Source: Populus alba
Lineage: Eukaryota; Streptophyta; Magnoliopsida; Malpighiales; Salicaceae
DNA length: 64,000 nt
Reading direction: 5' to 3'
Assembly: GCF_005239225.2 (NCBI RefSeq)
Contig: NC_133284.1
Location: forward strand, 32,908,339-32,972,338
The notes beneath the pieces were generated by a model. The model was not told the DNA's origin, searched no databases, and worked only from the letters and a program-made list of their open reading frames with translations. How positions within the stretch are numbered: position 1 is the stretch's first letter; every line of letters begins with the position of its first letter. The translations under genes and the position numbers were made by a program. Of this stretch, positions 20,681-33,973 are shown in pieces.

Positions 20681-23600
20681 ATGAAAGGACATCAATTCAA
20701 ATCTTGGATTTTCGAATTGAGAGAGATCAAGAATTCTCACTATTTCTTAGATTCATGGACCCATTTCAATTAAGTGGGATCTTTCATTCACATTTTTTTC
20801 CATCAAGAACTTTTTTTAAAAAACTCTTGGAATCCCGAATTTGGAGTATCATATTTTTAACGCATTTCACAGGGTTCAACAAGCAATCGATATTTCACAA
20901 TCATAGGTGTAGTACTATTTGTAGTAGTGGTCCTTATATATTCATATTAACACTCGAAAGATGGTCGAAAGAAAAAAATCTCAATTTTTACAGGGCTTCT
21001 TCCTATACCTATGAATTTCATTGGACCTAGAAATGATACATTGGAAGAATCCTTTGGGTCTTCCAATATCAATTGGTTGATTGTTTCACTCATCTTTCTT
21101 CCAAAAGAAAAAATGATCTTTGAGAGCCGTTTCCTAGATCTGAAAGAGAGTACTTAGGTTCTCCCAATAACAAAAAAGTGTATCATGTCTCAATCTAACT
21201 AGGGTTCATGATGGTGGAGGAATTGGATAGGAAAAAAGAGGGATTCTAGTTGTAAGATATCTAATGAAACCATCGCTGGAATTGAGATCTCATTGAAAAA
21301 GAAAGCTATCAAATATCTAGAGTTTCTTTTTGTATATTATATGGATGATCCAATCCGTAAGGACCATGATTGGGAATTGCTTGATTGTCTTTCTCTAAGA
21401 AAGGGGCCAAACATAATTAACTTGAATTCAGGACATCTATTTGGTAGCTATATCTGAATGTTGTTCATCACTTCCATGCAAGATCGATTTAAAGCATTAA
21501 ATATAAGCATTAGGGTCATGATTTTGTAGTTGGAAAAACTGAGCAAAAAGTTCATGAAGCAAATGCACTTTGCATTTGGATGTCTTTGCAGCCATAATGA
21601 GAATTTATTCCATCATGGGCTGCTAGCTTATGAGAAATGAAAGGTCATGTAGGCAAATAGATTGTGGAGGAGCCATTAATGTAGCAAATCTGGATCGGAT
21701 TTTTATTCTCTTGTTGGTTATAAATAGGGGATGTCAAAATGCCTTAATCACCATCACATTTTGAGGATGAACACAAGAGGAAGAGAGACCTAACATGAAA
21801 ATAAGAGTCTTGTTAGTTAGCCAAGGACGATTTGCCTGTTCCTTGCAATTTGGGATATGCCCTGGACTAAGAGGCAGGACCCACATTCGGGGTTTCAGGC
21901 AGTCTCCTTGGCTAGGTTGACAGGCTCTTCTTTATCATGCCAGGCCTTCTCTTCTTCCGGACAAACACGCCATGCACTCTATCTTGGTATCATTTCGTAA
22001 ATGCATTTCACAGGGTTCAACAAGCAATCGATATTTCATGATCAAAGGTGTAGTACTATTTGTAGTAGTGGTCCTTATATATCATATTAACAATCAAAAG
22101 ATGGTCGAAAGAAAAAATCTATGTTTGATAGGGCTTCTTCCTATACCTATGAATTCCGTTGGACCTAGAAATGATACATTGAAAGAATCCTTTGAGTCTT
22201 CCAATATCAATAGGTTCATTGTTTCGCTCATCTTTCTTCCAAAAGAAAAAAAGATCTCTGAGAGCCATTTCCTATATCCGAAAGACAATACTTGGGTTCT
22301 CCCAATAACAAAAAAGTGTATCATGTCTCAATCTAACTGGGGTTCACGGTGATGGAGGAACTGGATCGGAAAAAAGAGGGATTCTAGTTGTAAGATATCT
22401 AATGAAACCGTCATTGGAATTGAGATCTCATTCAAAGAGAAAGCTATCAAATATCTGGAGTTTTTTTTTATATATTATATAGATGATCCGATCCGTAAGG
22501 ACCATGATTGGGAATTGCTTAATCGTCTTTCTTCAAGAAAAGGGAGAACCATAATCAACTTGAATTCGGGACATCTATTTGAAATCTTAGTGAAAGACTG
22601 AATTTGTTATCTCATGTTTGCTTTTCATGAAAAAATACCAATTGAAGTAGAGGATTTCTTTAAACAACAAGGAGCTGGGTCAACTATTCAATCAAATGAT
22701 ATTGAGCATGTTTCCCATCTCTTCTCGAGAAAGAAGTGGGCTATTTCTTTGCAAAATTATGCTCAGTTTCATATGTTGGGGGAATAATCTGAACGAATCA
22801 GATTTTTTTAGGAACATATCGAGAGAGAATTAGATTTGGTTAGACAATGCGTGGTTGGTAAACAATGATCGGTTTTTTAGCAAGGCATGAAATATATCGT
22901 CAAATATTCAATATGATTCCACAAGATCTAGCTACATTCAAGGAAGGGATTCTAGCTAATTGAAGGGATCTTCTTATCAATCCAGAGATCATTTTGATTC
23001 CATTAGTAATAAGGATTCTCAAAATCACATATTGATCAATTAAAGAGAGATTCAACAACTAAAAGAAAGATCGATTCTTTAGCATCCTTCCTTTCTTCAA
23101 ACGGAACGAACAAAGATAGAATTAGACCGATTCTATAAATGCCCTTCTGGATATTCCTCAATGTCCTGGCTATTCATGAAAGGTGCGAAGGAGATGAATA
23201 ATCATCTGCTTCCGGAAGAAATCGAAGAATCTTTTTTCTCTGACAAATTGTCAGAACTTCATTTGTGTTCGAATCCTATTGAGAGGTCCATTAGAGATCA
23301 AAATTATTGAAGAACGAACAAGATGTTTCTTTTGTCCCTTCTGAGCGATCAAAAAATAAAAAAATAGTTAATATATTCAAGGCAATTATGTATTTATAAA
23401 ATACCATCTCAATTCATCATATTTCATCATAGTTAATATATTCAAGGCAATTATGTTCCAATAAGATTTCTTTCTAAAACAAAAATCCATTTTTTGATTT
23501 ATTTCATCTATTCTATGATCGAAACGGGGGGGAGGGGGGATACACGTTAAACCATGATTTTGAATCAAAAGAGAGATTTCAAGAAATGGCGGATCTATTC

Positions 23601-26600
23601 ACTCTATCAATAACCGAGTCGGATCTGGTGTATCATAAGGGATTTTCCTTTTTTATTGATTCCTACGGATTGGATCGAAAACAATTCTTGAATGAGGTAT
23701 TGAACTCCAGGGTTGAATCGAAAAAGAAATCTTTATTTGTTCTACCTCCTATTTTTTATGAAAAGAATGAATCTTTTTATCGAAGTATCAGAAACAAATG
23801 GGTCCAGATCTCCTGCGAGAATGATTTGGAAGATCCAAAACAAAAAAGAGTGGTATTTGCTAGCAACAACATAATGGAGGCAATCAATCAATATGGATTG
23901 ATTCCAAATTAAAATCCAATATAGCATCTACGGGTATATAAGAAATGTATTGATTCAATTCTTTTTAATAAATAGATCCGATCACAGCTTCGAATATGGA
24001 ATTCAAAAGGATCAAATAGGAAATGATAATCTAAATCATAGAACTCTAATGAAATATACAATCAACCAACATTTATCGAATTTGAAACAAGGTCATAAGA
24101 AATGGTTCGATCCTCTTATTTTCTTTCTCGAACCGAGAGATCCATGAATTGGAATCCTAATTCATATAGATACAAATGGTCTAATGGGAGCAATAATTTC
24201 CAGAACATTTGGAACATTTCATTTCTAAGCAAAAGAGTTTTTTCTTTTTCAAGTAGTGTTTGATTGATTATGTATTAATCAATATTTGATTTATTGGTCT
24301 GATGTTATCGAAAAAAAAAATTATCTAAGTCACTTCCTTTTTTTTTGTCCAAGTTTCTTCTCTTTTTGTCTAACTCACTTCCTTTTTTCTTTGTGACTTT
24401 TGGGAATATCCCCATTTATAGGTCCGAGATCCATATCTATAAGTTGAAAGGTCCGAATGATCAACTCTGCAATCAGCTATTAGAACCAATAGGTCTTCAA
24501 ATCGTTCATTTGAAAAAATGAAACCATTTGAAAAAATGAAAACCTTTTTTATTGGATGATCATGATACTTCCCAAAAATCAAATTTTTTTATCAATGGAG
24601 GAACAATATCATCATTTTTGTTCAATAAGATACCAAAGTGGATGATTGACTCATTCCATACTAGAAATAATCACAAGAAATCTTTTGATAACACGAATTC
24701 CTCTTTCTCAATGATATCCACGATCAAGACAATTGGTTGAATCCCGTGAAACTAGTTTATAGAAGTTCATTGATATCTTCTTTTTATAAAGCAAATCGAC
24801 TTCGATTCTTGAATAATCTACATCATTTATGCTTCTATTGTAACAAAAGATTCCCTTTTTATGTGGAAAAGGCCCATATCAAGAATTATGATTTTACGTA
24901 TGGACAATTCCTCAATATCCTGTTCATTCGCAACAAAATATTTTCTTTGTGTGGTGGTGAATAAAAACATGCATTTTTAAAGAGAGATATTATTTCACCA
25001 ATCGAGTCACAAGTATCTAACATATTCATTCGTAATGATTTTCCAAAAAGTGGTCATAAAAGCTTGTACAAACCTTTCCATTTTCCAATTCGACCCGATC
25101 CATTCGTTCGTATAGCTATTTATTCTATCACAGACATTTCTAGAACACCTCTAATAAAGGGATAAATATTCAATTTTGAAAGAACTTATTGTTAACCTCT
25201 TTCAGATATTAATCTATTTGAATCAAAAGGGAAGAACTTGCATCAGTATCTCAATTTCAATTCAAACATGTGTTTGATTCACGCTCCATATTCTAAGAAA
25301 TATTTACCATCCGAAAAAAGGAAAAAACAGAGTCTTTGTCTAAAGAAATGCGTTGAAAAGGGGCAGATGTATAGAACCTTTCAACGAGATTGTGCTTTCT
25401 CAACTCTCTCTAAATGGAATCTATTCCAAACATATATGCCATGGTCCCTTACTTCGACAGGGTACAAATATCTAAATTTGATATTTTTAGATACCTTTTC
25501 AGACCACTTATTACCGATACTAAGTAGCAGTCAAAACATTGTATCCATTTTTCATGATATTATGCATGGATCAGATATATTATGATGAATTCTTTAGAAA
25601 AAATTATGGAAGACACAATGGAATCTGATAAGTGATATTTCGAGTAAGTGTTTACATAATCTTCATTTTTCTGAAGAAATGATTCATCGAAATAATGAAC
25701 CATCATTGATATCGACGTGGCTAAGATCGCCAAATGTTTGGGAGTTTTTTTATTCAATCCTTTTCGTTTTTCTTGTTGGAGGATATCTCGTTCGTACACA
25801 TCTTCTTTTTGTTCCCCAAGCCTATAGTGAGTTGCAGACAGAGTTCGAAAAGGTCAAATCTTTGATGATTCTATCATACATGATTGAGTTGCAAAAACTT
25901 CTGGATAGGTATCCTACATCTGAACCGAATTCTTTCTGGTTAAATAATCTATTTCTAGTTGCTTTGGAACAATTAGGAGATTTGCTAGAAGAAATATGGG
26001 GTTCTGCTTCTGGCGGCAACATGTTATGAGGTTGCAATCCTACTTACGGGGTCAAATCAATACGTTCTACGAAGAATTTGTTTACTCTTTCATATAGTAA
26101 GGGATTTCACTTGGAAAAGAAAAATGTTTCATACTAAGAGATTCAGGTCCGTAACCATGGGTTCCAATGTACGAGATCTTGTAGCACTTACCAATGAGGC
26201 CCTATCGATTAGTATTACATAGAAGAAATTAATTATAGACACTAATATAATTAGATCTACTCTTCATAGACAAACTTGGGATTTGCGATCTTAGGTAGGA
26301 TCGGTTTTAGGATCATGGGATCCTTTTCTGTCAGATAGAAAGGGTTGTTGCATAAAATGTATTTCTAAGTAATTGCCCCATAGATCCTATATCTATCTAT
26401 ATGAATAAGAAATCATGTAACGAAGGGGATTCTTATTTGTACAAATGGTACTTCGAACATTGAACGAGCATTAATAAATTAACAATACTTATTTATCTTT
26501 TGAGTTGTTCTGCCGAATCGATTGCTCAAGACCTTTGGTCTCTACCCGGACCCGATGAAAAAAATAGGATCACTTGTTATGGACTTGTTGAGAATGATTC

Positions 26601-27481
26601 TGATCTAGTTCATTGCCTATTAGCAGTAGAAGGCACTCTAGTAGGATCCTCACAGATAAAAAAAGATTGCAGTCAATTTGATAATGATTGAGTGACATTG
26701 CTTCTTCAGCCCGATCTAAGAAGTCCTTTAGATATGATGCAAAATGGATCTTGTTCTATCCTTTATCAAAGATTTCTCTATGAAAAATATGAATTGGAGT
26801 TTGAAGGAGAGGAGGTAGAAGGAATCCTTGACCCACAACAGATAAAGGAGGATTTATTCAATCACATAGTTTGGGCTCCTAGAATATGGAGCCCTTAGGG
26901 CTTTTTATTTGATTGTATTGAAAAGCCCAATTCATTGGGATTTCCCTATTGGGCCAAGTCATTTAGAGGTAAGCGAAACATTTATGATTAAGAGGATGAG
27001 CTTCATGAGAATGATTTGGAGTTCTTGTAGAGTGGAACCATGCAGTATCAGATACGAGATAGATTTTCCAAAGAACAAGGCGTTTTTTGAATAAGCCAAT
27101 TCATTTGGGACCCTATAAATCCACTCTTTTTCCTATTTAAAGACCAACCCCTTGTCTCTGTGTTTTCACATTGAGAAAGATGAAGAGATGTCAAAAGAGC
27201 TTCTTACTTCCCAAACAAATCCTCCTACATCTATATATAAACTCTGGTTTATCAAGAATACACAAGAAAAGCACTTCGAATTGTTGATTCGTCGCCAGAG
27301 ATTGCTTAGAACCAAGAGTTCATTATCTAATGGATTTTTCCGTTCTAATACTCTACTCGAGAGTTATCAGTATTTATCAAATATGTTCCTATCTAACGGA
27401 AGGCTATTGGATCAAATGGCAAAGGCATTGTTGAGAAAAAGATGGCTTTTCCTGGATGAAATGCAAATTGGATTCATATAA
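20681..27481 (+). pseudogene. ycf2: ycf2 plastid pseudogene
   Basis: Starts at the conserved ATGAAAGGACATCAATTC and ends with [14 protein letters not shown] at 27478 followed by TAA. Pieces in all three frames match Ycf2 throughout (for example [20 protein letters not shown]). Ycf2 in plastids is part of an AAA-type import motor complex. Breaks: many stops and frameshifts; a duplicated segment (about 20861-21443 and 22002-22590) flanking foreign DNA; a deletion near 26064 that removes the central ATPase region between VKSI and FTLSYSKGFHLEKK. About 5.7 kb of Ycf2-derived sequence remains of a usual ~6.9 kb. Confidence 0.92.
21444..22001 (+). ncRNA. MIR169: MIR169 unit inserted within plastid-derived ycf2
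   Basis: A 558-bp fragment closely matching 58030-58568. It includes ~275 bases of upstream DNA, a TATAAATA box (21719-21726), the hairpin (about 21801-21933) and ~70 bases of 3' transcript. The mature segment (21818-21838, starting TAGCCAAGGACGATTTGCC) is identical to the other copies; the passenger GGCAGTCTCCTTGGCTAG pairs one base better than the GGTAG form elsewhere. It is flanked on both sides by the same ycf2 segment. Promoter and hairpin are both present, so it could be expressed; that is inference. Confidence 0.75.
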
Positions 27482-27571
27482 TAGGAGAAAGGTTTCCCAT
27501 TCCTTAGCCTGAAAGATATGTGGCCATAAAATAGGGATTAAGTGGAACAGAATTGACTGGGTGGTAGAGTC

Positions 27572-27846
27572 GTGGAAACACCTCCTTCTTTCATATTTTG
27601 AACATGGAACAATATGTTATTGCTGAAACATGGAAGAATTGAAATCTTATATCAAAACACTATGTATGGATGGTATGAACAGCCTAAACAAGAATTCTTA
27701 AACAGCGAGCAACCAGAGCAATTCCTCACTATATCAAAAAATTTCCATTAATAAAAGTTGTAAATCCATTGGAAAAATCAAAAATACATATGTCGGATGA
27801 AATGGTGGTTGTTGTTATCTACTCTAATAACGAATCGTTGGTTTAA
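27572..27846 (+). pseudogene. ycf15: ycf15 remnant (plastid origin)
   Basis: About 90 bases after ycf2, GTGGAAACACCTCC...TGGAACAATATG and the later ATGTATGGATGG...CAAGAATTCTTAAAC block match plastid ycf15, with stops and frame changes. The role of ycf15 is unclear even in plastids. Confidence 0.65.
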
Positions 27847-28488
27847 TTAAATAACTAAATAAAATAGATATAACCTTCTCTTCGTCTCATATTGATGGAT
27901 CTTCTCAATTGGAAGATCCCTTATATGGATAATATACACATTCCAGTTGACCGAGCATAATTCTCATTCTTTTGTTCCAAAGCAAAGATATCCACGGGGC
28001 GGTTCGTCCTATTCAGATATTCATGACCAAGAAGTACTGGATTCTCTTTCGGATAGGCTCTAAAAGGAGAAAGAGAAGGAAAGCTTGAATGCCAATATAC
28101 ACATATTATTAAATTCACCAGACCCGATAGTACCCATTTTATTTTGGGAACATAACATCCAGTGCCAAAGTCATTGAAAATGGACTATGTATTGTACTTT
28201 ATATGATGGGTTACGGGCGGGCATTTTCCAAAGGTTTCTATTGTATCAATCTACCCTTGTGTAATTCCTGTTGAAGACATAGACTCGGGGGTGGGTCCAT
28301 GGAGGACGATTTCAGAGCAGACTCCCCATTCATTATTCATTAGATAGAGAAGGCCACCAATATTTTGTGATCTGCGACCGAACTTATTCCAATTCAATAA
28401 GAGATTTCAGATCAAATCGATATTGATATACCGACTCAATCCAAGATCTCTTATTAAATTGCTCATTCAATGAGCATTCTCAATATTA

Positions 28489-28569
28489 TGCCTTGAAGAG
28501 GACTCGAACCTCCACGCTCTTTAACACGAGATTTTGAGTCTTGCGTGTCTACCATTTCACCACCAAGGC
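28489..28569 (-). pseudogene. trnL-CAA: trnL-CAA copy, plastid origin (81 nt)
   Basis: The full 81-nt sequence starts GCCTTGGTGGTGAAATGG, with anticodon CAA in GACTCAAAATC, a long variable arm and GGTTCGAGTCC T-arm. The acceptor stem is intact. One substitution in the anticodon stem (CAAGA against UCUCG) gives an A-C mismatch. Location in nuclear plastid DNA argues against plastid function. Confidence 0.9.
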
Positions 28570-28960
28570 ATCTTGAAAGTGAGTCGTAGTCCATGAATAA
28601 GATATATATATCTAGTGTGATGTATGTAATATATGACAAAGGTGGAGTGTTAGAGTATTTATATTGATCGGTCATGTCATATAATCCCAAGTCAGACATT
28701 TAATTGCTTCGATTTGAATTATCTGGAAGATGCCTTATATATATATGTAGACACACGCACACACACCTCAAATGACTTTTCTCATAATAAGAATATATAT
28801 AAGCCTATTCCGGTCTGGTCTGGTATGAAATGAACTTATAATCATGAAATCGACTAGGTTATAGATTATAAGTTCATAACCCTAGCTCATTCCCATTTTG
28901 GGCAAAACAGATCTACTAATTCTTTGATTCCAGTTAGTAAGAGGGATCTTGAACTAAGAA
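28570..28960. other. Plastid trnL-ndhB spacer and right junction
   Basis: Contains TA and CA simple repeats and recognisable spacer text (AATCCCAAGTCAGACATT; TAAGTTCATAACCCTAGCTC). It ends in GAACTAAGAAATA, where plastid and gene sequence overlap by a few bases, a sign of end-joining with microhomology. ndhB itself is not reached. Confidence 0.7.
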
Positions 28961-28961
28961 A

Positions 28962-31900
28962 TACTGGGCCAAAAATTTCCTCCTGCAAAGGAAATGTATG
29001 GAGAGTGGATCAGTCAATTTTTCACCAATATTTGAGGTCTACTTCTCCATCCACTTGGGAAATTAATGAATTAAGATTTTTTGGAGTCTGGTCTCCAAAA
29101 TCACAACAACAAAAAAAGAAGTTAAATAATACCTTGTAGCACTCCATGTCAGCTGTGACACCAGATAAGATGGTAGGACCAATAAAATTTCCATGCTCGA
29201 ATCCTGGAACCTGTTTATCACCATAAACAAATCAGTAAGTAGAAAGTCTCTTTCTGTTAAAGTTAATTGAAAATGAATCATAAAAAGGAGTAAAAGCACC
29301 CTTGCAAGAAAGAAACAAAAACACAAAGCTAATGTGAACATGTATGTTTAAGATTAACATATTTTGGACTTGAACTCAATACCTTACCCATCTTGCTTCA
29401 CAAAGAAATCAAAGAGCTCCAAGAATATTGGTCCTAATGTATTTTCAGTTCCTTACAACGAAGAGAATGCTATTTGCTCTACCAGCCATATTTAAATTAC
29501 TCTATGACTTCCATATATTTTGTGTTTCTGGTCTGACTTGCATATTCAGGTAGTTTTACCCACCATTATATACAATAAATAAGTAGCGGGTCCCAACAAC
29601 AAAACAAAAATGCAATAACATACCACTATATTTCTTCCATCAAGAAGAAGCCTGGCACCACTTTCAACACCACTTTGAATTAATCTGCACACTCGCTCCT
29701 TAGCCTGTACGAACAGATAAGATTTCCAAGTAAAGATTTGATCATGGTGGTGCAGAGCAGGTTAGGAATAATTCTGAAACATACCTGTTTACTAATCACT
29801 GGACCAAGGTCTGCATCAGGCTCCATTCCTGAATTTACTTTTAGAGATTTTGCACGTTCCACCAGTTTATTCTCCCTAGAAAAGTTTGAAAAACTTCTCT
29901 GTTATACAGTTACATCTTGGTCAATCACCAAGGGGCTATTATTTTCCATTAATCGTACAAAACAACATAGTAAACATCTGCAAGGGGATGCAATCTATGT
30001 ATAACATGCATGTTAAAGCCCCATTTGTCCATGCAATGGGGATGCTGCCCCTCTGTGTAAACAGTGATAAAGGCTACAATTTATGTCCAGCCTCAAATCC
30101 CATCTACAAATGCATGTGTCAGCTCTCAACGAAGGAGCTGTATCCTATTGTGGCTCTACTAAAACTGATCCAGCTTCCATAACATAGCTGAAAAATCATT
30201 CTCTTGATATCCTATTCCTTTGCAGTAGCTAACTGGCAGCAGATTACTTGGAAAGTTCAGCTAGAAGTTATCAATTTAACAAGCTGTGGATTTCAATTGG
30301 AAACAAACTTACCATGACTGTGGGTCTCCAACAAAAACTACAGTGCTCAGTGCCATACATCTTTGTCCCGCTGCCCCAAAACCAGCAGCAACTAAAGCAT
30401 TCAAAGTGGCATCAACATTGGCATCTGGTAAAACGATTGCATGATTTTTAGCTCCCATGTTAGACTGCACAAAAGAATACAGATAGCCAATTGACTCCAA
30501 CTTCAACCATTGTGAAAAAACCATATTGCTCCTAACACACTGAATAGTTATTACTAAAAAAATGATGTGAACTTACCTGTACACGTTTCCCTTTAGCTGA
30601 TGCTCTTGAGTATATGTGCATACCAGCCTGTGAATATGATAGCAAAAAATCAAGAAATAATGTGACTATCATTTAAGTAATAACATGTCAATGTGGCAGA
30701 AAAGAGCAATGATCTCCAGAATGTTTTCCCCACTCAAAAATAACAGGAGAATAAGTTTAAAGGTTAGCCACCAAAATCTGTTCTTGTTCAGGATCTTCAT
30801 TTTCCACAGAATGCTTGGGATAGAAATATAAGACCATAAAAAGATTGAGAGTGTTTGGCAATGCAGCCAAAAAGCTGTTTGCCAAAATTGTTTTTTAAAA
30901 AAATTTGCTTAAATTTTTTTTGGATCATTTTAACATACTGATATCAAAAATGAATTAAAAAAAACATTATTTTAATGCATTTCTAAGCAAAAACACTTTG
31001 AAAAGTAACTTCTACCAGAATGTCAAACACACTCTAAGTAGAATCAAAATCTGGATATTGCAGTGCGTAACTTACAGTATTGGATCCCACAAATGATATG
31101 GCTCTAATGTCGTCATTGTCACAAATTGCATTAACAACATCCTGCCACAAATGGAAACACATTAGAAAAACAGTGCTGTTAAAGACACATAAACAAATGA
31201 AAATCACAAGATCATATCTCAGGCAATTTCCACTATATCACAGCCCTCCAACATGCAAATGAAACTGCAAAATCTTAATAAGTTAGAATCAATTAAATAA
31301 AATCCAATTTTTCAAGTTTATTTTCTTAGGAAGATATAGCTACCAAAACACGATAAAGATTAAGAAGCTAAAAAGAGTTCATTGTTGAGCAAAACCATAC
31401 ATTGGTGCCATGAACAATGTTTAAGACACCATCTGGCAGACCAGCCTCCATTGCTAACTCAGCAAGTATTATAGAAGCACCTGTTACAACACGAAAAACG
31501 AAGTTACTGTTACAAATAAAAGTAAGATGATTGATTATTTTGTGCAGAATATGAATGGAGTTGGAACTGTGATTAGTGAACATTTATGCAGGGACTGCTT
31601 TAGTCCCAAACTGTTTTACTGAATTTTCCTGAACTTTCAAAACTATGTTTCTTTACATTACTAAAAAATTTAAGAGAAGAAAACCTATAATAAGGCAGGA
31701 CAATTTTGAAATAATTGAACAATTTCCATTAACTGTTCAAAGTGGACAGTTACCTTCAACAGGAAAAAGAGCAAGGCAAACACCACTTATGACAAGAGCA
31801 CATAATCTGACATACTAAATTCAAGCTTCCAAACACTTATATTATTGGCTTAAAGGGGTCTCCTGAAGGAAAGTCCTACAATTCTGAGCTAAAGGTTCTT

Positions 31901-33551
31901 CCAATACTCATAGGAGGCTATTTATTTTCATGGTAACCAACTTCTAAACAAAGTTTTATCACATATATATGACTAGAGAAGATAGAAAGTATCTTTCTAA
32001 CCTATGAATTTAACACACGCTGGTACCTTGAAGAGATAATGCTCCAAATATTATGCACAGAATATAGACAAGGTAATCCTTACCAGGATCTTTCTCTGAT
32101 GGCTTCAATATAAAGGTGTTACCACATGTTATGGCAACAGGGAACATCTGCAGCCAAAAAGTAGAACACATTTTTAAATTTTTTTTTCTCTGGAAACTCA
32201 AGATTTGCTCACAAATCAGAAAAGCTTTAAATGTTTGTACACTTGTGAAACATGATCAACTTCAAGATGAAGCTAGAAGTTGGCCCAGTTAACTGCATCC
32301 TTTCATCTTAAGAAAAAGATTTAAGTTACATCTTTGTAATAATGATATAGCAGGCATCCCAATATGCATGGACAGAAAAAATTGCGAAGAAGAATACTGA
32401 AGGCTTACCCATAAGGGAATCATTGCTGGAAAGTTGAAAGGGCAAATCCCAGCACATACACCAAGTGGCTCTCTGATGCTAAAGGTATCAATTCCATTTG
32501 ACACATTAGGGACATACTCACCCATCTGCAAAGTCGCCATTCCACAAGCATGTTCCACCACCTCTATAAGAGAAAAAATTCAAATTGAGAGAGCATATAT
32601 GCGATCAACTACAATTTTGAACCAAAAGAGACTTTAGGAACAGTAAATAATAAAAGACGAAGAAGACTAACCCAGCCCACGGAACACATCTCCATGAGCA
32701 TCCTTCAAGGTCTTCCCCTGTTCAGTAGTAATATTCATCGCAAGCTTGTCCTAGAACAAGATCACAGTAATTCTAACCATCAAACGAAACCTATTTAAAA
32801 ATAATACAGATAAAAAGCAACAATGACGAAAAATTCTAGCATGCTTACAATGTCTCTACGAATAAGCTCTTGGAGCTTGAGCATGACACGCTGACGAGTC
32901 GTAATTGGCGTGTTACGCCACGCCGGAAAAGCCTGCTTTGCTGCAGAGACTGCAGCTCTGAACTCTTCGTTCGTAGTCAAAGGAACCCGTGACACGGCTT
33001 CTTGTGTTGCCTAACCCCATATACCAATCCATTAAACCCAAAACAACTTTCAATCATCACTAAAAACAAAGAAAAGTATAGTAGCAATAATAATATATAC
33101 TCACAGGATTTATCACATCAATGGTTGAAGATGATTGCGAATCAACGAATTTTCCTCCAATAAGATTGGGGACTCTCTGATACAGCACACAAACTTGTAA
33201 GAAATTATAAAACTGAAGAAAAGTTTCTCGAGTTTATGAAGAACTTCCTGAGAAACCAAACAGACCATAAAGCACCGAACATATGCGTGTGTACGTATAG
33301 ATTTATAATGGGTATATTACCGGAGGGCAAGGTAGGCTTGAAGAAGGCTCAGCTGCACCAGTAGAGAAACAATAAGAGCTTCTTAAAGCAAAGATCGAAG
33401 GCTTCAAGGCCTTTAGATTTCTCGCTGAAACACCAAAAGAAAAGGAATCAAAATAAATCAACTTTGTAACAAGTGAAATAAAACAGATGATTGATGATTA
33501 GTTCCGCGCAAGTTGCTTACCTCGTTGAATCGAGGATCGAAGAAGCAACAT
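28962..33551 (-). pseudogene. Methylmalonate-semialdehyde dehydrogenase, 3'-truncated (ALDH6 family)
   Basis: Mitochondrial MMSDH converts methylmalonate or malonate semialdehyde with CoA and NAD to propionyl- or acetyl-CoA in valine and pyrimidine breakdown. Fourteen exons with GT-AG borders: 33551-33521, 33424-33321, 33176-33105, 33010-32849, 32750-32672, 32563-32409, 32147-32084, 31480-31401, 31141-31076, 30627-30577, 30464-30313, 29875-29785, 29704-29624, 29210-29133. They join in frame to about 422 codons without a stop. The N-terminus MLLLRSSIQRARNLKALKPS is a mitochondrial presequence type. Motifs include [35 protein letters not shown] and the catalytic-Cys AAGQRCMALS. Exon 15 (28982-28962) supplies only EEIFGPV before plastid DNA begins; the last ~100 residues and 3' end are missing. 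Ogre element C begins 423 bp upstream of the ATG. Confidence 0.9.
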
Positions 33552-33973
33552 CGTTTTTCTTTTTGTTTCTACTTGCTTTGATTCAGTGACTCTGTGACGA
33601 CACTGTTTTTAGTTTAGGCGAAATGCTTGTTCCTTCAAGAGGATGTTACATAGTATATTCCTTTTTTATTATTATTATTTGATTAACATGGATGTCCGGC
33701 CCAGCTTGCACGTATCTCGATTAATTCCATGTACCCTGAAGTTAACGATTATGTAAGTTTCCAATAGTCATTATCATATAAGCAATCTAGGGTTCAAATC
33801 TGAGATCATAGAAAAAAATAAACCTTTTGTTCCTAAGTTTTTATCATTGTCCACCACCTAATGGTTAAATACATGCCCACTTGTTATACTGCGAGAGTGA
33901 TTAGTGTTATGACTTATGACTAGATTTTTCTCCCTCTAAGTAAAACCATGCTAATCTTGAAAAACAATGACAT
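33552..33973 (-). promoter_or_regulatory. Remaining upstream region of the MMSDH gene
   Basis: Only 422 bp separate the ATG from Ogre element C. No clear TATA box is visible; the first ~60 bases look like 5' UTR. Any distal promoter elements are now beyond a >14-kb retrotransposon. Confidence 0.5.

Larger units (their letters stand above)
19129..28960. other. Nuclear-integrated plastid DNA (inverted-repeat segment)
   Basis: About 9.8 kb in plastid inverted-repeat order: rpl2(-), rpl23(-), trnI-CAU(-), ycf2(+), ycf15(+), trnL-CAA(-), then part of the trnL-ndhB spacer. Every protein gene is broken by stops, frameshifts or deletions, so this is an old nuclear copy rather than plastome contamination. 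Internal changes: deletion of most of the rpl2 intron, duplication of ~570 bp of ycf2 around a MIR169 fragment, and loss of ~1.2-1.3 kb from central ycf2. The right end lies inside an exon of the MMSDH gene. Confidence 0.92.

Noticed and set aside
21444..22001. Short transposon or solo LTR within ycf2
   Set aside because: No terminal repeats or short target duplication; it matches part of the MIR169 locus and is flanked by a ~570-bp ycf2 duplication.
28489..28569. Functional tRNA-Leu gene
   Set aside because: Plastid-type sequence in a nuclear plastid insert, with an anticodon-stem mismatch; listed as a pseudogene.
19129..28960. Contamination by true plastome sequence
   Set aside because: Genes are frameshifted and deleted, a MIR169 fragment is embedded, and the end lies in a nuclear exon; this is integrated, aged DNA.
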